This document shows positions 32,658 to 40,740 of a DNA stretch of 46,019 nucleotides, piece after piece. The stretch is from Nitrososphaerales archaeon (GTDB lineage Archaea; Thermoproteota; Nitrososphaeria; Nitrososphaerales; CADDZS01). The position numbers and the translations under genes are program-made. The stretch is taken from positions 1 through 46,019 of the forward strand of contig JASHOD010000089.1 of the NCBI GenBank assembly GCA_030041295.1, in the 5' to 3' direction. The notes below the pieces were generated by a model. It saw only the letters and a program-made list of their open reading frames with translations. It did not search any database and was not told where the DNA came from. Each line of letters begins with the position of its first letter. The first letter of the stretch is position 1.

Positions 32658-32766
32658 AACCAACGGCTACTTATTCTGTCAAAGCGTCCAATCTTTCTGT
32701 CTCGAACGACGAACTTCTCAATCACCTTTAATTGCTAGCGGCAATTTACTTTTCTCTCGTCAAATA

Positions 32767-34176
32767 TTGCCCCCCAAGTCCCCTAGTAAGATAGCCAGTT
32801 CCGTGACCAAAAGAAGAAAGCGATCCTCAAGTTCTAGAAGACGTCATCATCCTTCAGCAAAAGCCGAAAGACTCTCCGCTACCAGCATAGAAGACATAAT
32901 CGCAGATATTCAAGCGAAGCAGGTATTAGATTCACGGGGCAATCCCACCGTCGAAGTGGATTTGTCCACAAGAGACGGTTCTGGGGGACGCGCCATCGTT
33001 CCGTCGGGCGCTTCGACAGGAATACACGAGGCTCTCGAGCTGCGTGATGAGAACAAGGCGGTCTACGACGGGAAGAGTGTACTAAAGGCTGTAGCAAATG
33101 TTGAGAAGGTAATCGGGCCCAAACTCTTAGGGCAACATTGTACCGATCAGTCGAAAATTGACAAAATAATGATCGATCTTGACGGAACCCCGAACAAATC
33201 GAAGCTGGGGGCGAACGCGATTCTCGGCGTCTCAATGTCCGCGTGTCGGGCGGCAGCAGCTTCGAGACAGATCCCGCTTTACAGGTATCTGGTTGAGAGG
33301 GCAAAGTATAGGTTCCCCATTCCCATGATGAATGTGATAAACGGGGGAAAACACGCCGGGAATAAACTTGCTATTCAGGAGTTTCATGTTGAGCCCATCG
33401 GGGCAGAAACTTTCTCCGAAGCGCTGAGATACGGCGTCGAAGTGTATCATTCTCTCAAATCGATACTGAAAGAGAAGTACGGACCTTCTGCAATCAATGT
33501 CGGAGATGAGGGCGGATACGCACCGCCTCTCGATTCCACAAGAGATGCCTTGGACGCAATGATACTTGCAGTCAACAAAGCAGGGTATGACGAAAAACAA
33601 ATCAGGCTTGGTCTTGATGCCGCTTCCTCGGATTTCTATAACACTAACACGAAAGAGTATACGATCGACGGCCGAACATTGGATTCTGGCGGACTCATGG
33701 ACTATTACTCCGACCTACTAGGTTCTTATCCCATCCTTACCCTCGAGGATCCTTTTGACGAAGATTCATTCTCCGACTTTACGAATATAACTTCCAAGTT
33801 TGGAAGCAGGGTCAAAATCATCGGAGACGACCTCTATGTCACAAACAAAGAAAGAATTGCGATTGGAATAAGAGAGAAAGCAACCAATGCGATCCTGATT
33901 AAGTTAAACCAGATAGGTTCTGTAAGCGAGACACTCGAGGCCATTTCAATGTCAGAGAAAGCAGGCCTAGAGATAATAGTCTCCCACAGATCCGGAGAGA
34001 CCGAGGACACCTTCATTTCACACCTAGCAACTGCTGTTCAAAGCACCTTCATCAAGACAGGAGCTCCTGCGCGAGGCGAACGAACTGCAAAATATAATGA
34101 GCTCTTGCGTATAGAAGATGAGCTTGGTATGAAGCATTCGACATTTGCAGGTGTTACTCTCTCTAACATAGCGTGA
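32767..34176 (+). CDS. eno: Enolase with basic N-terminal extension
   Basis: Enolase interconverts 2-phosphoglycerate and phosphoenolpyruvate. After residue 41 the sequence is standard: IIADIQAKQVLDSRGNPTVE, PSGASTGIHEALELRD, the catalytic region NVGDEGGYAPPLDSTRDALD, metal ligands in LEDPFDEDSF and IIGDDLYVTN, LIKLNQIGSVSET and SHRSGETEDTFISHLA. The first 40 residues are not part of the family: they are basic and Ser-rich (KRRKRSSSSRRRHHPSAK). TTG 32767 is the first possible start; a GTG at 32803 would still leave about 28 basic residues. No in-frame ATG precedes the catalytic domain. The extension could bind RNA, DNA or membranes, which is speculation. Confidence 0.95.
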   Translation: MPPKSPSKIASSVTKRRKRSSSSRRRHHPSAKAERLSATSIEDIIADIQAKQVLDSRGNPTVEVDLSTRDGSGGRAIVPSGASTGIHEALELRDENKAVYDGKSVLKAVANVEKVIGPKLLGQHCTDQSKIDKIMIDLDGTPNKSKLGANAILGVSMSACRAAAASRQIPLYRYLVERAKYRFPIPMMNVINGGKHAGNKLAIQEFHVEPIGAETFSEALRYGVEVYHSLKSILKEKYGPSAINVGDEGGYAPPLDSTRDALDAMILAVNKAGYDEKQIRLGLDAASSDFYNTNTKEYTIDGRTLDSGGLMDYYSDLLGSYPILTLEDPFDEDSFSDFTNITSKFGSRVKIIGDDLYVTNKERIAIGIREKATNAILIKLNQIGSVSETLEAISMSEKAGLEIIVSHRSGETEDTFISHLATAVQSTFIKTGAPARGERTAKYNELLRIEDELGMKHSTFAGVTLSNIA

Positions 34177-34201
34177 ATTGTCGAAGAGAAAATAAGGGCA
34201 C

Positions 34202-35047
34202 GTGAATACATTTCTCATGCAAGAAGTGGAAGAACCCAAAGCAGGAAACAACAACAAGGACTCTATGTTTCAATTCATCATTTATGAAGTAAGAAAAGAT
34301 AAGGGATACGCCCTCATTTCGATAAATCGACCAAGTGTTATGAACGCCCTAAATATCGAAGTGCGAAAGGAGATCCTTTCTGCGCTTGACATTGCGGAAA
34401 AAGATGAGTTCATCCGAGTGCTCGTGCTAACTGGCGCCGGAGACAAAGCCTTCAGTGCCGGGGCGGACATCAAGATGTTTCAGAAAATGACGCCTCTCGA
34501 TGCAAAAAAGTACCTCAAGATTACTAAAGGGACGTCAAGTCGAATCGAGAACTTTCCAAAGCCTGTTATCGCCGCTGTCAACGGATTCGCCATTGGCGGA
34601 GGCCTCGAGCTAGCGATGTCCTGTGATATCATAATCTCCTCAGAAAACGCGAAATTCGGCCAAGGGGAGATCAATATCGGAATCATCCCGGGTGTCGGAG
34701 GGACGCAACGGCTGCCCAGACTTGTGGGAGTAAAGAGAGCAAAGGAGTTGATATTTACTGGAGACCTGATCGATGCAAGGACAGCTCTTGAAATCGGCCT
34801 CGTGAACTCCGTCGTCTCAAAAGATGAACTGATGAATTCTGTCGAAGCTCTTGTATCGAAACTCGTCGCGAAGAGTCCCCTCTTCTTGAGGCTAGCAAAG
34901 GAAGCTCTCAACAAGTCTGTTGCCGGCCTTGACGAAGGCTTGGATTACGAATCAACTCTCTTTTCATTGTGCTTTGCGTCAAAAGATCAGAAGGAAGGCG
35001 CCAACGCCTTCCTTGAAAAGCGCAAACCGATGTTCAGCGGAAACTAG
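34202..35047 (+). CDS. Enoyl-CoA hydratase/isomerase family protein (crotonase)
   Basis: The crotonase domain has VLVLTGAGDKAFSAGADIKM (oxyanion hole) and GFAIGGGLELAMSCDIIISS, then GQGEINIGIIPGVGGTQRLP. Both active-site Glu residues used by hydratases are kept (GGLEL and GEINIG). It hydrates short-chain enoyl-CoA; in ammonia-oxidising archaea a close relative serves as 3-hydroxypropionyl/crotonyl-CoA dehydratase in carbon fixation, but the class alone does not prove that role here. The open frame starts at GTG 34202; the conserved part begins at ATG 34265 (MFQFIIYEVRKDKGY), and ATG 34217 is another option, giving 276 or 260 residues. Confidence 0.9.
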   Translation: MNTFLMQEVEEPKAGNNNKDSMFQFIIYEVRKDKGYALISINRPSVMNALNIEVRKEILSALDIAEKDEFIRVLVLTGAGDKAFSAGADIKMFQKMTPLDAKKYLKITKGTSSRIENFPKPVIAAVNGFAIGGGLELAMSCDIIISSENAKFGQGEINIGIIPGVGGTQRLPRLVGVKRAKELIFTGDLIDARTALEIGLVNSVVSKDELMNSVEALVSKLVAKSPLFLRLAKEALNKSVAGLDEGLDYESTLFSLCFASKDQKEGANAFLEKRKPMFSGN

Positions 35048-35056
35048 TCCTGTTGA

Positions 35057-35605
35057 TCAGTCGCTTTTCTTCGTGTGAATCGCAAATCTGCAAACCTTAG
35101 ATTCATCCCGCGAGGCGCACTTGACTTCCTGGGCCTTATACTCCATCCCGAAAAGTTCCGAAGCGCCCCCAACGAGGACACCTGACATAAAATGGCAGGT
35201 CGTCGGGCCAATGTCATTCCGACGCAACGTGAAAGGCGAATCTTCTAACACAGCATCGCCGTTTGAATTCTCTGAAATGTTTATGGTCAGTTTGCCCCAA
35301 CCCGCTACGTGAGCGAGTTTGCCTAAGGCATCTACTATTTCTTCCTTCGACATCCCGAGCTGGGGGACTCCCTTGACAAGTTTCCTGCCATAGCCCTCGC
35401 CCATTCTATAAAGTATGACGCCTGCTCCGCTTTGAAATTGATCATACAAAGAATCACACATTGCACGGTATGCCGAGCAACTGAAGATTATGACGCGGCG
35501 ATTCGACATATTGTCACGCAGGACTCCGTTTTCTTCCCTGTGAAGCAGTCTCAAGTCAACGAATTCGTTCTTCACAGTAGACACTTTAAGCGAGTCCTTT
35601 TCCAA
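35057..35605 (-). CDS. V4R domain protein
   Basis: The 182-residue protein has the 4-vinyl-reductase (V4R) small-molecule-binding pattern: a helix with ILYRMGEGYGRKLVKGVPQL (about 64-83), the GWGKLTINISENSNGDAVLE segment and the ending ICxxxxG-like CHFMSGVLVGGASELFGMEY followed by EVKCASRDESKVCRFAI. The Cys residues near the end may bind metal as in V4R relatives. Such domains act as ligand sensors or in hydrocarbon and tetrapyrrole-related enzymes. Start TTG, about 30-40 nt after a minus-strand CTTAATAAAT TATA box (about 35635-35644). Confidence 0.75.
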   Translation of the reverse strand: MEKDSLKVSTVKNEFVDLRLLHREENGVLRDNMSNRRVIIFSCSAYRAMCDSLYDQFQSGAGVILYRMGEGYGRKLVKGVPQLGMSKEEIVDALGKLAHVAGWGKLTINISENSNGDAVLEDSPFTLRRNDIGPTTCHFMSGVLVGGASELFGMEYKAQEVKCASRDESKVCRFAIHTKKSD

Positions 35606-35891
35606 TGTCCTTAGACCATACGCACCTGTCTGACATTTATTAAGTTGCTCAGACTCTTCAGCAAAATGGATTTTAGGTCAATCCCGAGAATTTTATCACG
35701 TGAAATATTCGGAAGCTGATGGCGAAATATAATGGAAAATCCACATATGCATACTTTGCCCGATATTTTTGGAAGGAACACTCGTCTAGAACAAAATTTC
35801 TGTAGTACTGCCGACTAACATATGTGCTAGAAAGTTGAGTTGGGATATCAGTAGATGCTTGATAAAAGCTCAAAGAAAGTGATTTGAATTC

Positions 35892-36584
35892 GTGCGGTTA
35901 GAAGAAGCAAAACGAGATTACTACAGAAGGAGAGCGAAAGAAGAGGGTTACCGGAGCAGGGCCGCGTTCAAGCTCAAAGAGATGAACAACAAATATCATA
36001 TCATGGGACGCGGTTCAAAGATAGTTGACATCGGATGCGCTCCCGGGGGTTGGTTACAAGTCAGTTCCGAACTTGTGGGCAACATCGGTCAGGTTATTGG
36101 AGTTGACCTAGACCCCGTCAAGTCAGTCGCCAAGAACGCGATAATATTCCAAGATGACATCACCTCGCCAGAAACCTCCGAGAAGATTCTCCGGGTACTT
36201 AGGGGCGACAAGGCAGGCGCGGTGCTAGCCGATCTGTCTCCGAAACTTTCAGGCATTTGGGATATGGATCACTATAAGCAGATTGACCTTTGCAATACCG
36301 TGGTCGATGTGCTACCCTCAATGTTAAAGGAGGGAGGAGCGTGCGTCATCAAGGCTTTCCAAGGCGATGAGCTACAAGGACTAATACAACGGCTGAAGAA
36401 AAGTTTCAATCGCGTCGAGATCTCGAAACCGAACGCGAGCAGAAAGGAAAGTAGTGAAGTCTATCTCGTTGGACTGGATTTTACCGGGCAAGTTCCAGAA
36501 CGACATTCCGAAGTTCTTCCATCGTCGCATTCGTCCGAAGAGAGTTCCGATTCAATCGAGTCCGACTGGCAGCAAAGCCTCTAG
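35892..36584 (+). CDS. rlmE: 23S rRNA 2'-O-ribose uridine methyltransferase (RlmE/FtsJ)
   Basis: The 230-residue enzyme begins RLEEAKRDYYRRRAKEEGYR and has the SAM motif IVDIGCAPGGWLQVSSELVG (about 44-63) and the catalytic K-D-K-E tetrad in RSRAAFKL, VLADLSPKLSG, CVIKAFQG and SSEVYLVG. It methylates ribose in 23S rRNA. The GTG start lies about 25-35 nt after GATAAAAGC (35858-35866). After the conserved end near residue 190 there is a Ser/Glu-rich tail of about 35 residues, encoded antisense to the end of trm1: the two genes overlap by 104 nt tail-to-tail. Confidence 0.92.
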   Translation: MRLEEAKRDYYRRRAKEEGYRSRAAFKLKEMNNKYHIMGRGSKIVDIGCAPGGWLQVSSELVGNIGQVIGVDLDPVKSVAKNAIIFQDDITSPETSEKILRVLRGDKAGAVLADLSPKLSGIWDMDHYKQIDLCNTVVDVLPSMLKEGGACVIKAFQGDELQGLIQRLKKSFNRVEISKPNASRKESSEVYLVGLDFTGQVPERHSEVLPSSHSSEESSDSIESDWQQSL

Positions 36585-37779
36585 ATTGCAAGGTCTCCAA
36601 GACCTTTGTAATTTTGGGCATCGATGTTCCGCTCCTTAACCTGATTGAATTTAGGTCGTAGTAAAGAGGGAGATCAAGTTCCTCAGAGAAAACTGAAAGC
36701 TCAGAAATTTCTCCACAGCGCTTTACAAAGTCCATAGATTGTATTTTGTCGATCCAAAGAGGCCCTCCAAGAGCGACTCTGCCGCCTTTTTCATTTGTCC
36801 CTCTGCCGCATTCTGGGCATACTAGCACTGCCTTTTCACTGGGCATGGGCTTTTTTTGACGTGCACTTTTCCTATTTCCCACCCTATCTCCTTCTTGTTT
36901 TTTGTCTTCCGCCCGCAAGGAAAAGAATTCATCTCTTCTCAATATTGATCGGTAGCCGCACCCGAAGCAGTGTGTAATGAATCCAATTTTTCCTTCATTA
37001 TCTCTCGAGTACGAATTGCCTACTTTGATCGAAAAGTACGTCCGAAAATAATGCATGTCATGGTGACAGAAAATCGGGATTATACCAGCCTCAAGCCTCA
37101 TTGCTGTCTGGGCGGCTAGGCCGAAAAGCAGCCTCATTCCGACTTCGTGGCAATAATCGGTGCGCAGTGGTAGTCCGAGGTATTTTCTCAAAGCGACTCT
37201 TGGGTATACACCGCAGAGTACCGCGCTGTCCGTTCCCGTCATGGATAGCAATCCTCCATCCTTTACGCCTCGTATGGCGCAATCGATGTAGTCACTTGGG
37301 GAGCCAAAAGGGTCTAAATCGACGAAATCGAATCTTTCGCACTGATTTTCAAACCTAGAAACGAGGAATGAGCATACTTCGGATCTCGAAAAGACACACT
37401 TTTCTCCCAAGGAATTCATTTCGGCGGACTTGCGGGCAAATTCTAGAGCTCTCGTGTTGATGTCGTTTAAGAACACCTGCTCGAATCCCTCAACTTCATT
37501 TGCGACTCGGATTCCCCTTGCCCCTATCCCGGCCAAGGAATCGGCGAAGGTCAGAGTCTTGGAAATTCCTTTCGCGTATTGCCCCAAATAGGCTCTGTAC
37601 ACCACCAAGGATACATCTCTGACGAAAGCTCCGCGCGGATTGAAGAACGCTGGAAGCATTTTCGGCTCGCCGAGTGAAGGAACAAGTAGAGACGTACTCC
37701 CTTCTTTGTGGAATACCGGTTGGGAGGTTGCTGCTAGGAACATTTTGCTAATCTGATTTCCTCGTTCTTCTTCTTTCAC
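36481..37779 (-). CDS. trm1: tRNA (guanine-26 N2)-dimethyltransferase Trm1
   Basis: This 432-residue enzyme makes N2,N2-dimethylguanosine at tRNA position 26. It shows the family start with EGSTSLLVP and MLPAFFNPRGAFVRDVSLVV, SAM-binding segments FADSLAGIGARGIRVANEVE and FLNDINTRALEFARKSAEMN, and the catalytic DFVDLDPFGSPSDYIDCAIR. Four Cys residues (CFGCG, CPECG) form a zinc-like site in the C-terminal domain. The family-typical ending RGFAASRTRLNRNSLRTNA is intact, so the overlap with rlmE reaches into real Trm1 sequence. Start GTG. Confidence 0.94.
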   Translation of the reverse strand: MKEEERGNQISKMFLAATSQPVFHKEGSTSLLVPSLGEPKMLPAFFNPRGAFVRDVSLVVYRAYLGQYAKGISKTLTFADSLAGIGARGIRVANEVEGFEQVFLNDINTRALEFARKSAEMNSLGEKCVFSRSEVCSFLVSRFENQCERFDFVDLDPFGSPSDYIDCAIRGVKDGGLLSMTGTDSAVLCGVYPRVALRKYLGLPLRTDYCHEVGMRLLFGLAAQTAMRLEAGIIPIFCHHDMHYFRTYFSIKVGNSYSRDNEGKIGFITHCFGCGYRSILRRDEFFSLRAEDKKQEGDRVGNRKSARQKKPMPSEKAVLVCPECGRGTNEKGGRVALGGPLWIDKIQSMDFVKRCGEISELSVFSEELDLPLYYDLNSIRLRSGTSMPKITKVLETLQSRGFAASRTRLNRNSLRTNATMEELRNVVLELAR

Positions 37780-37839
37780 AATCCTTAATTGCGATACAAT
37801 TGATTACTTTACAATTTCTTCTTCCTCGTTAGGAATATA

Positions 37840-38454
37840 GTGAAACCGTTGTCCCAATCACCTTTGATTGAACAGAATTCTGTTGGAAAAAAACCGCAGA
37901 CGATTAGAATTTGGCTTGTCACAGGTGATCCGGGCAGCGGAAAGACTACGGTAGTCTCAAAGATTATACTAAAGGCGAAGACATACGGATTTACTGTTGG
38001 CGGGGTACTCACTAGGGAAGTGCGCAGTCACGGAGAAAGAATTGGTTTCAACTTGATAGACATATCCTCTGAGGTGTCTTCAACTCTCGCTTCAACGGAG
38101 AGACAACCCGGGCCGAGAGTCGGAAAATATCATGTAAACCTCACTACGCTTTCAATGCTCGCTGTGAAGGCACTTGCCCATGCGAGAACGAGCTCTGATC
38201 TTATTGTGTGCGACGAGTTGGGACCTATGGAGTTATTCAGTCCAGAATTTCGTCGAAGTGTTACATCAGCGATAGAAGAGTCGAGAAAGCCGTGCCTCTG
38301 CGTCGTTCATAAGAGGCTTGCAGACCCTTTGATTGATCAATTGAAGCAAGACCCCGAGTCAAAATTCAATGAAGTGACATACGAAAATAGAGACAATCTT
38401 CCAGACGAGATCTGGATGGAAATCCTAGAATACTTGAAGAATCTAGAGCATTGA
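37840..38454 (+). CDS. THEP1-like nucleoside-triphosphatase
   Basis: The 204-residue P-loop protein has Walker A LVTGDPGSGKTTVVSKIIL (about 26-44), GFTVGGVLTREVRSHGERIG and FNLIDISS (about 49-78), and Walker B LIVCDELGPMELFSPEFRR (about 125-143). This arrangement is that of THEP1 (NTPase UPF0334), which hydrolyses nucleoside triphosphates with broad specificity; the cellular role is unclear. Start GTG. It is on the same strand as rnhB 69 nt downstream. Confidence 0.88.
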   Translation: MKPLSQSPLIEQNSVGKKPQTIRIWLVTGDPGSGKTTVVSKIILKAKTYGFTVGGVLTREVRSHGERIGFNLIDISSEVSSTLASTERQPGPRVGKYHVNLTTLSMLAVKALAHARTSSDLIVCDELGPMELFSPEFRRSVTSAIEESRKPCLCVVHKRLADPLIDQLKQDPESKFNEVTYENRDNLPDEIWMEILEYLKNLEH

Positions 38455-38523
38455 TCGACCGAAGGAATCTTACTATTAGCTTCTGCTTTTGAAATAGAGC
38501 AAGGATGGCGTCAAAGAAATACA

Positions 38524-39273
38524 ATGACGATCGTTGCGGGAGTCGATGAGGCGGGAAGAGGCTCTGTTCTTGGGCCACTACTCGTAGCTGGGGTTAGCGT
38601 CGAGGAAAAAGACATCCCAAAGTTAGTGGAGATCGGTGTCAAAGACTCAAAGCTTCTTACCCCTGAGAAGAGACGAAAACTCTATCGCGAGATATGGAAG
38701 ATATCGGTCGAGGTCGCTTACGAACGAGTAGAGCCCGACCAAATTGATCTTGTGGTCACGAACGGGACAAGGTTGTTCCGCCTAAACCATCTTGAAGCAC
38801 AGTACATGGCGAAGGTTCTTTCGAAACTAAACAAGTTTGATTTAGCCTACGTGGATTGCTGTGACACTGTGCAAAAAAGATATGGCGAGCTTGTCGCGGA
38901 TCTTCTCTTTGAGAGAATCAGGCTAAAGAAGAATAACAAGCGACCAGTCGAGTTAGGAGAAGAGAACCATTATCGAAAGATGATAATAAGCGAGCACCAC
39001 GCAGACCGAAACTATCCTGTAGTTTCCGCAGCATCTATCATCGCCAAAGTCAGGCGCGATGCCTGCATTTCAACCCTTCACAAAAAACACGGAACCTTCT
39101 TCGGAAGCGGATATCCCTCTGACCCCAACACAAAGAATTTCTTGGAAGGCTTTGTGAACAGGGCCGAGAGTCTTCCCACGTTTACGAGGCTCTCGTGGGC
39201 CACCGTTCGAAATCTATATGATAAGCAGATGGAAAACGAGGGAGACTTTTCGATCGATGAATTTGAGGTTTGA
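38524..39273 (+). CDS. rnhB: Ribonuclease HII
   Basis: The 249-residue enzyme cleaves RNA in RNA-DNA hybrids and at single ribonucleotides. It has IVAGVDEAGRGSVLGPLLVA (3-22) with the catalytic DEAG, DSKLLTPEKR (41-50), LAYVDCCDT (106-114) with the next acidic ligand, and AASIIAKVRRD (162-172). A slightly longer middle part and C-terminus is typical of archaeal RNase HII. Starts with ATG. Confidence 0.94.
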   Translation: MTIVAGVDEAGRGSVLGPLLVAGVSVEEKDIPKLVEIGVKDSKLLTPEKRRKLYREIWKISVEVAYERVEPDQIDLVVTNGTRLFRLNHLEAQYMAKVLSKLNKFDLAYVDCCDTVQKRYGELVADLLFERIRLKKNNKRPVELGEENHYRKMIISEHHADRNYPVVSAASIIAKVRRDACISTLHKKHGTFFGSGYPSDPNTKNFLEGFVNRAESLPTFTRLSWATVRNLYDKQMENEGDFSIDEFEV

Positions 39274-39303
39274 GATTTTCTAGGGCGGGCCAATAGTTTG
39301 CAG

Positions 39304-39951
39304 TTACCCGCTACGAATTTGAGTAGCGGAAGTTGGTGGCGGTTTTGGTGATTGACCACGCTCAAAATACAGGTCCACTATCAATGCAAGAATGATCAAA
39401 GCAATGATGTAGAAATTATAAGGTGATTGAGTAGCATATCCAGCCAAGGGAAGCTGAAGAATTACCCTTCCGACGTACATCGAACTATTGATATCGCAAT
39501 CTACGCCCTGGATTGAACGTGGGGCAGCAGAATTGCACGGATCAAAAGATTGTCTATTGTTGTCTCCCGATGTGGTAAGAATCTCCTTCCCATTTGCATT
39601 TGATATTGCCACAATTCTGTGAATCACAAAGCATGGAATATTCGCGTCTGTAGCGAGAGTAGGCGGCGCGCCACTCTGGCATGCGTTTGGATTTTCAAGC
39701 GCAATTATCGGTGTGAAAACGATAATGTCGCCGACTTTGAGCTGGTCGAACGGAGTCTTCGTTATCATCGCAATCGAACCCGGCAAAATCGTGGGGCGCA
39801 TGCTAGGGCCCGACACAATAGTGAAGGGCTCAGGTTCGTTTGTTACAACAATGACGACTACATAGCTGAGAAGTATGATTGCGATCGGTATAAGGTAGAA
39901 CAAATATCCTATGTACTTCTTCTTACCCGAGGGCTTGTTGTTCGGAGTCAA
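39304..39951 (-). CDS. Signal peptidase I, archaeal Sec11-like (S26B)
   Basis: The 215-residue membrane enzyme removes signal peptides from secreted proteins. It has an N-terminal membrane helix (about 14-33), VSGPSMRPTILPGS with the catalytic Ser, FVIHRIVAISN with the His that replaces the bacterial Lys, and TTSGDNNRQSFDP with the conserved GDN acidic motif. A second membrane helix is near 179-198. The insert with two Cys (CQSGAPPTLATDANIPC) before the catalytic His is not usual and may form a disulfide outside the cell. Start TTG. Converges on rnhB. Confidence 0.9.
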   Translation of the reverse strand: MTPNNKPSGKKKYIGYLFYLIPIAIILLSYVVVIVVTNEPEPFTIVSGPSMRPTILPGSIAMITKTPFDQLKVGDIIVFTPIIALENPNACQSGAPPTLATDANIPCFVIHRIVAISNANGKEILTTSGDNNRQSFDPCNSAAPRSIQGVDCDINSSMYVGRVILQLPLAGYATQSPYNFYIIALIILALIVDLYFERGQSPKPPPTSATQIRSG

Positions 39952-39975
39952 ATGATGATTCCTCTTTCTTTTGTT

Positions 39976-40740
39976 CTATAAATTTCTCTTTTCGGAGACT
40001 ATCAATGCGTGGTTTCGGTCATAAGGTTCTAAATCGATTTTTTGAAGCACTTCAAATCCAGCTTTCTTTAATATTCTGGTCTGTTCGTCGAAGACAGTTG
40101 CCTTTTCCTTGAGAGCGTCAATGCTACTCGCCTTGACCACAAGAAACAGAGTACCGCCCTTCCCAGAATCAAAGAATTTATCGCAATTTGTGATCGCAAT
40201 TTCAGTCTGATCGGGCTGGGCGATGTCGCAGTAAACAACTGTCAACTCACCGTAAATTGACGGAAATTGCTCGGGATGTCTTGCGTCCGCGATGATAGGT
40301 ACTATATTTCTCCGATAACGAACGACTTTTTCTAGTAACTCCCTTGCGACTCTCGGCGCCATTTCGACGGCGAAAATTCTTCCGCTTTCACCCACAATGT
40401 CGGAAAGATGCGATACCGTAGTGCCTGTGGAAGCGCCAAGATATAGACAGGTAGTCCCCTCTCTGATTGGAACTTGCCTTAGTCCGTTTAGAATAGCCGC
40501 TGAAAGCTTGCTTCTGAAAGGATCCCACGGACGAAATTCGGCAGAGGTTCCCTTGTCACCTTCGCGTAGGAGCAGATGTACTAATCTTTCCCCGTAATAG
40601 ACCCTTCCCGGTGTGAGGTTTTTTGTAGCGAGTAGCCGCCTGTTCGAATTCTTTAGATCCGGGACTGAAAATATACCTGGAAATAGTTCTATTACGGCAG
40701 ATGTTTTTTGCGGTAGTTTGTCGTCAACACGTAACGTCAT
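39976..40740 (-). CDS. flpA: Fibrillarin-like rRNA/tRNA 2'-O-methyltransferase
   Basis: The 254-residue enzyme is the catalytic subunit of the archaeal box C/D sRNP, which methylates rRNA and tRNA ribose. It has VYYGERLVHLLLREGDKGTS and FRPWDPFRSKLSAAILNGL, then CLYLGASTGTTVSHLSDIVG (SAM site) and VYCDIAQPDQTEIAITNCDK, all hallmarks of fibrillarin. Length is slightly above the usual 230. ATG start overlaps the nop5 stop by 4 nt, the standard nop5-flpA operon. Confidence 0.96.
   Translation of the reverse strand: MTLRVDDKLPQKTSAVIELFPGIFSVPDLKNSNRRLLATKNLTPGRVYYGERLVHLLLREGDKGTSAEFRPWDPFRSKLSAAILNGLRQVPIREGTTCLYLGASTGTTVSHLSDIVGESGRIFAVEMAPRVARELLEKVVRYRRNIVPIIADARHPEQFPSIYGELTVVYCDIAQPDQTEIAITNCDKFFDSGKGGTLFLVVKASSIDALKEKATVFDEQTRILKKAGFEVLQKIDLEPYDRNHALIVSEKRNL

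Noticed and set aside
32879-33600. Long minus-strand ORFs within enolase
   Set aside because: They are antisense shadows of a highly conserved gene.
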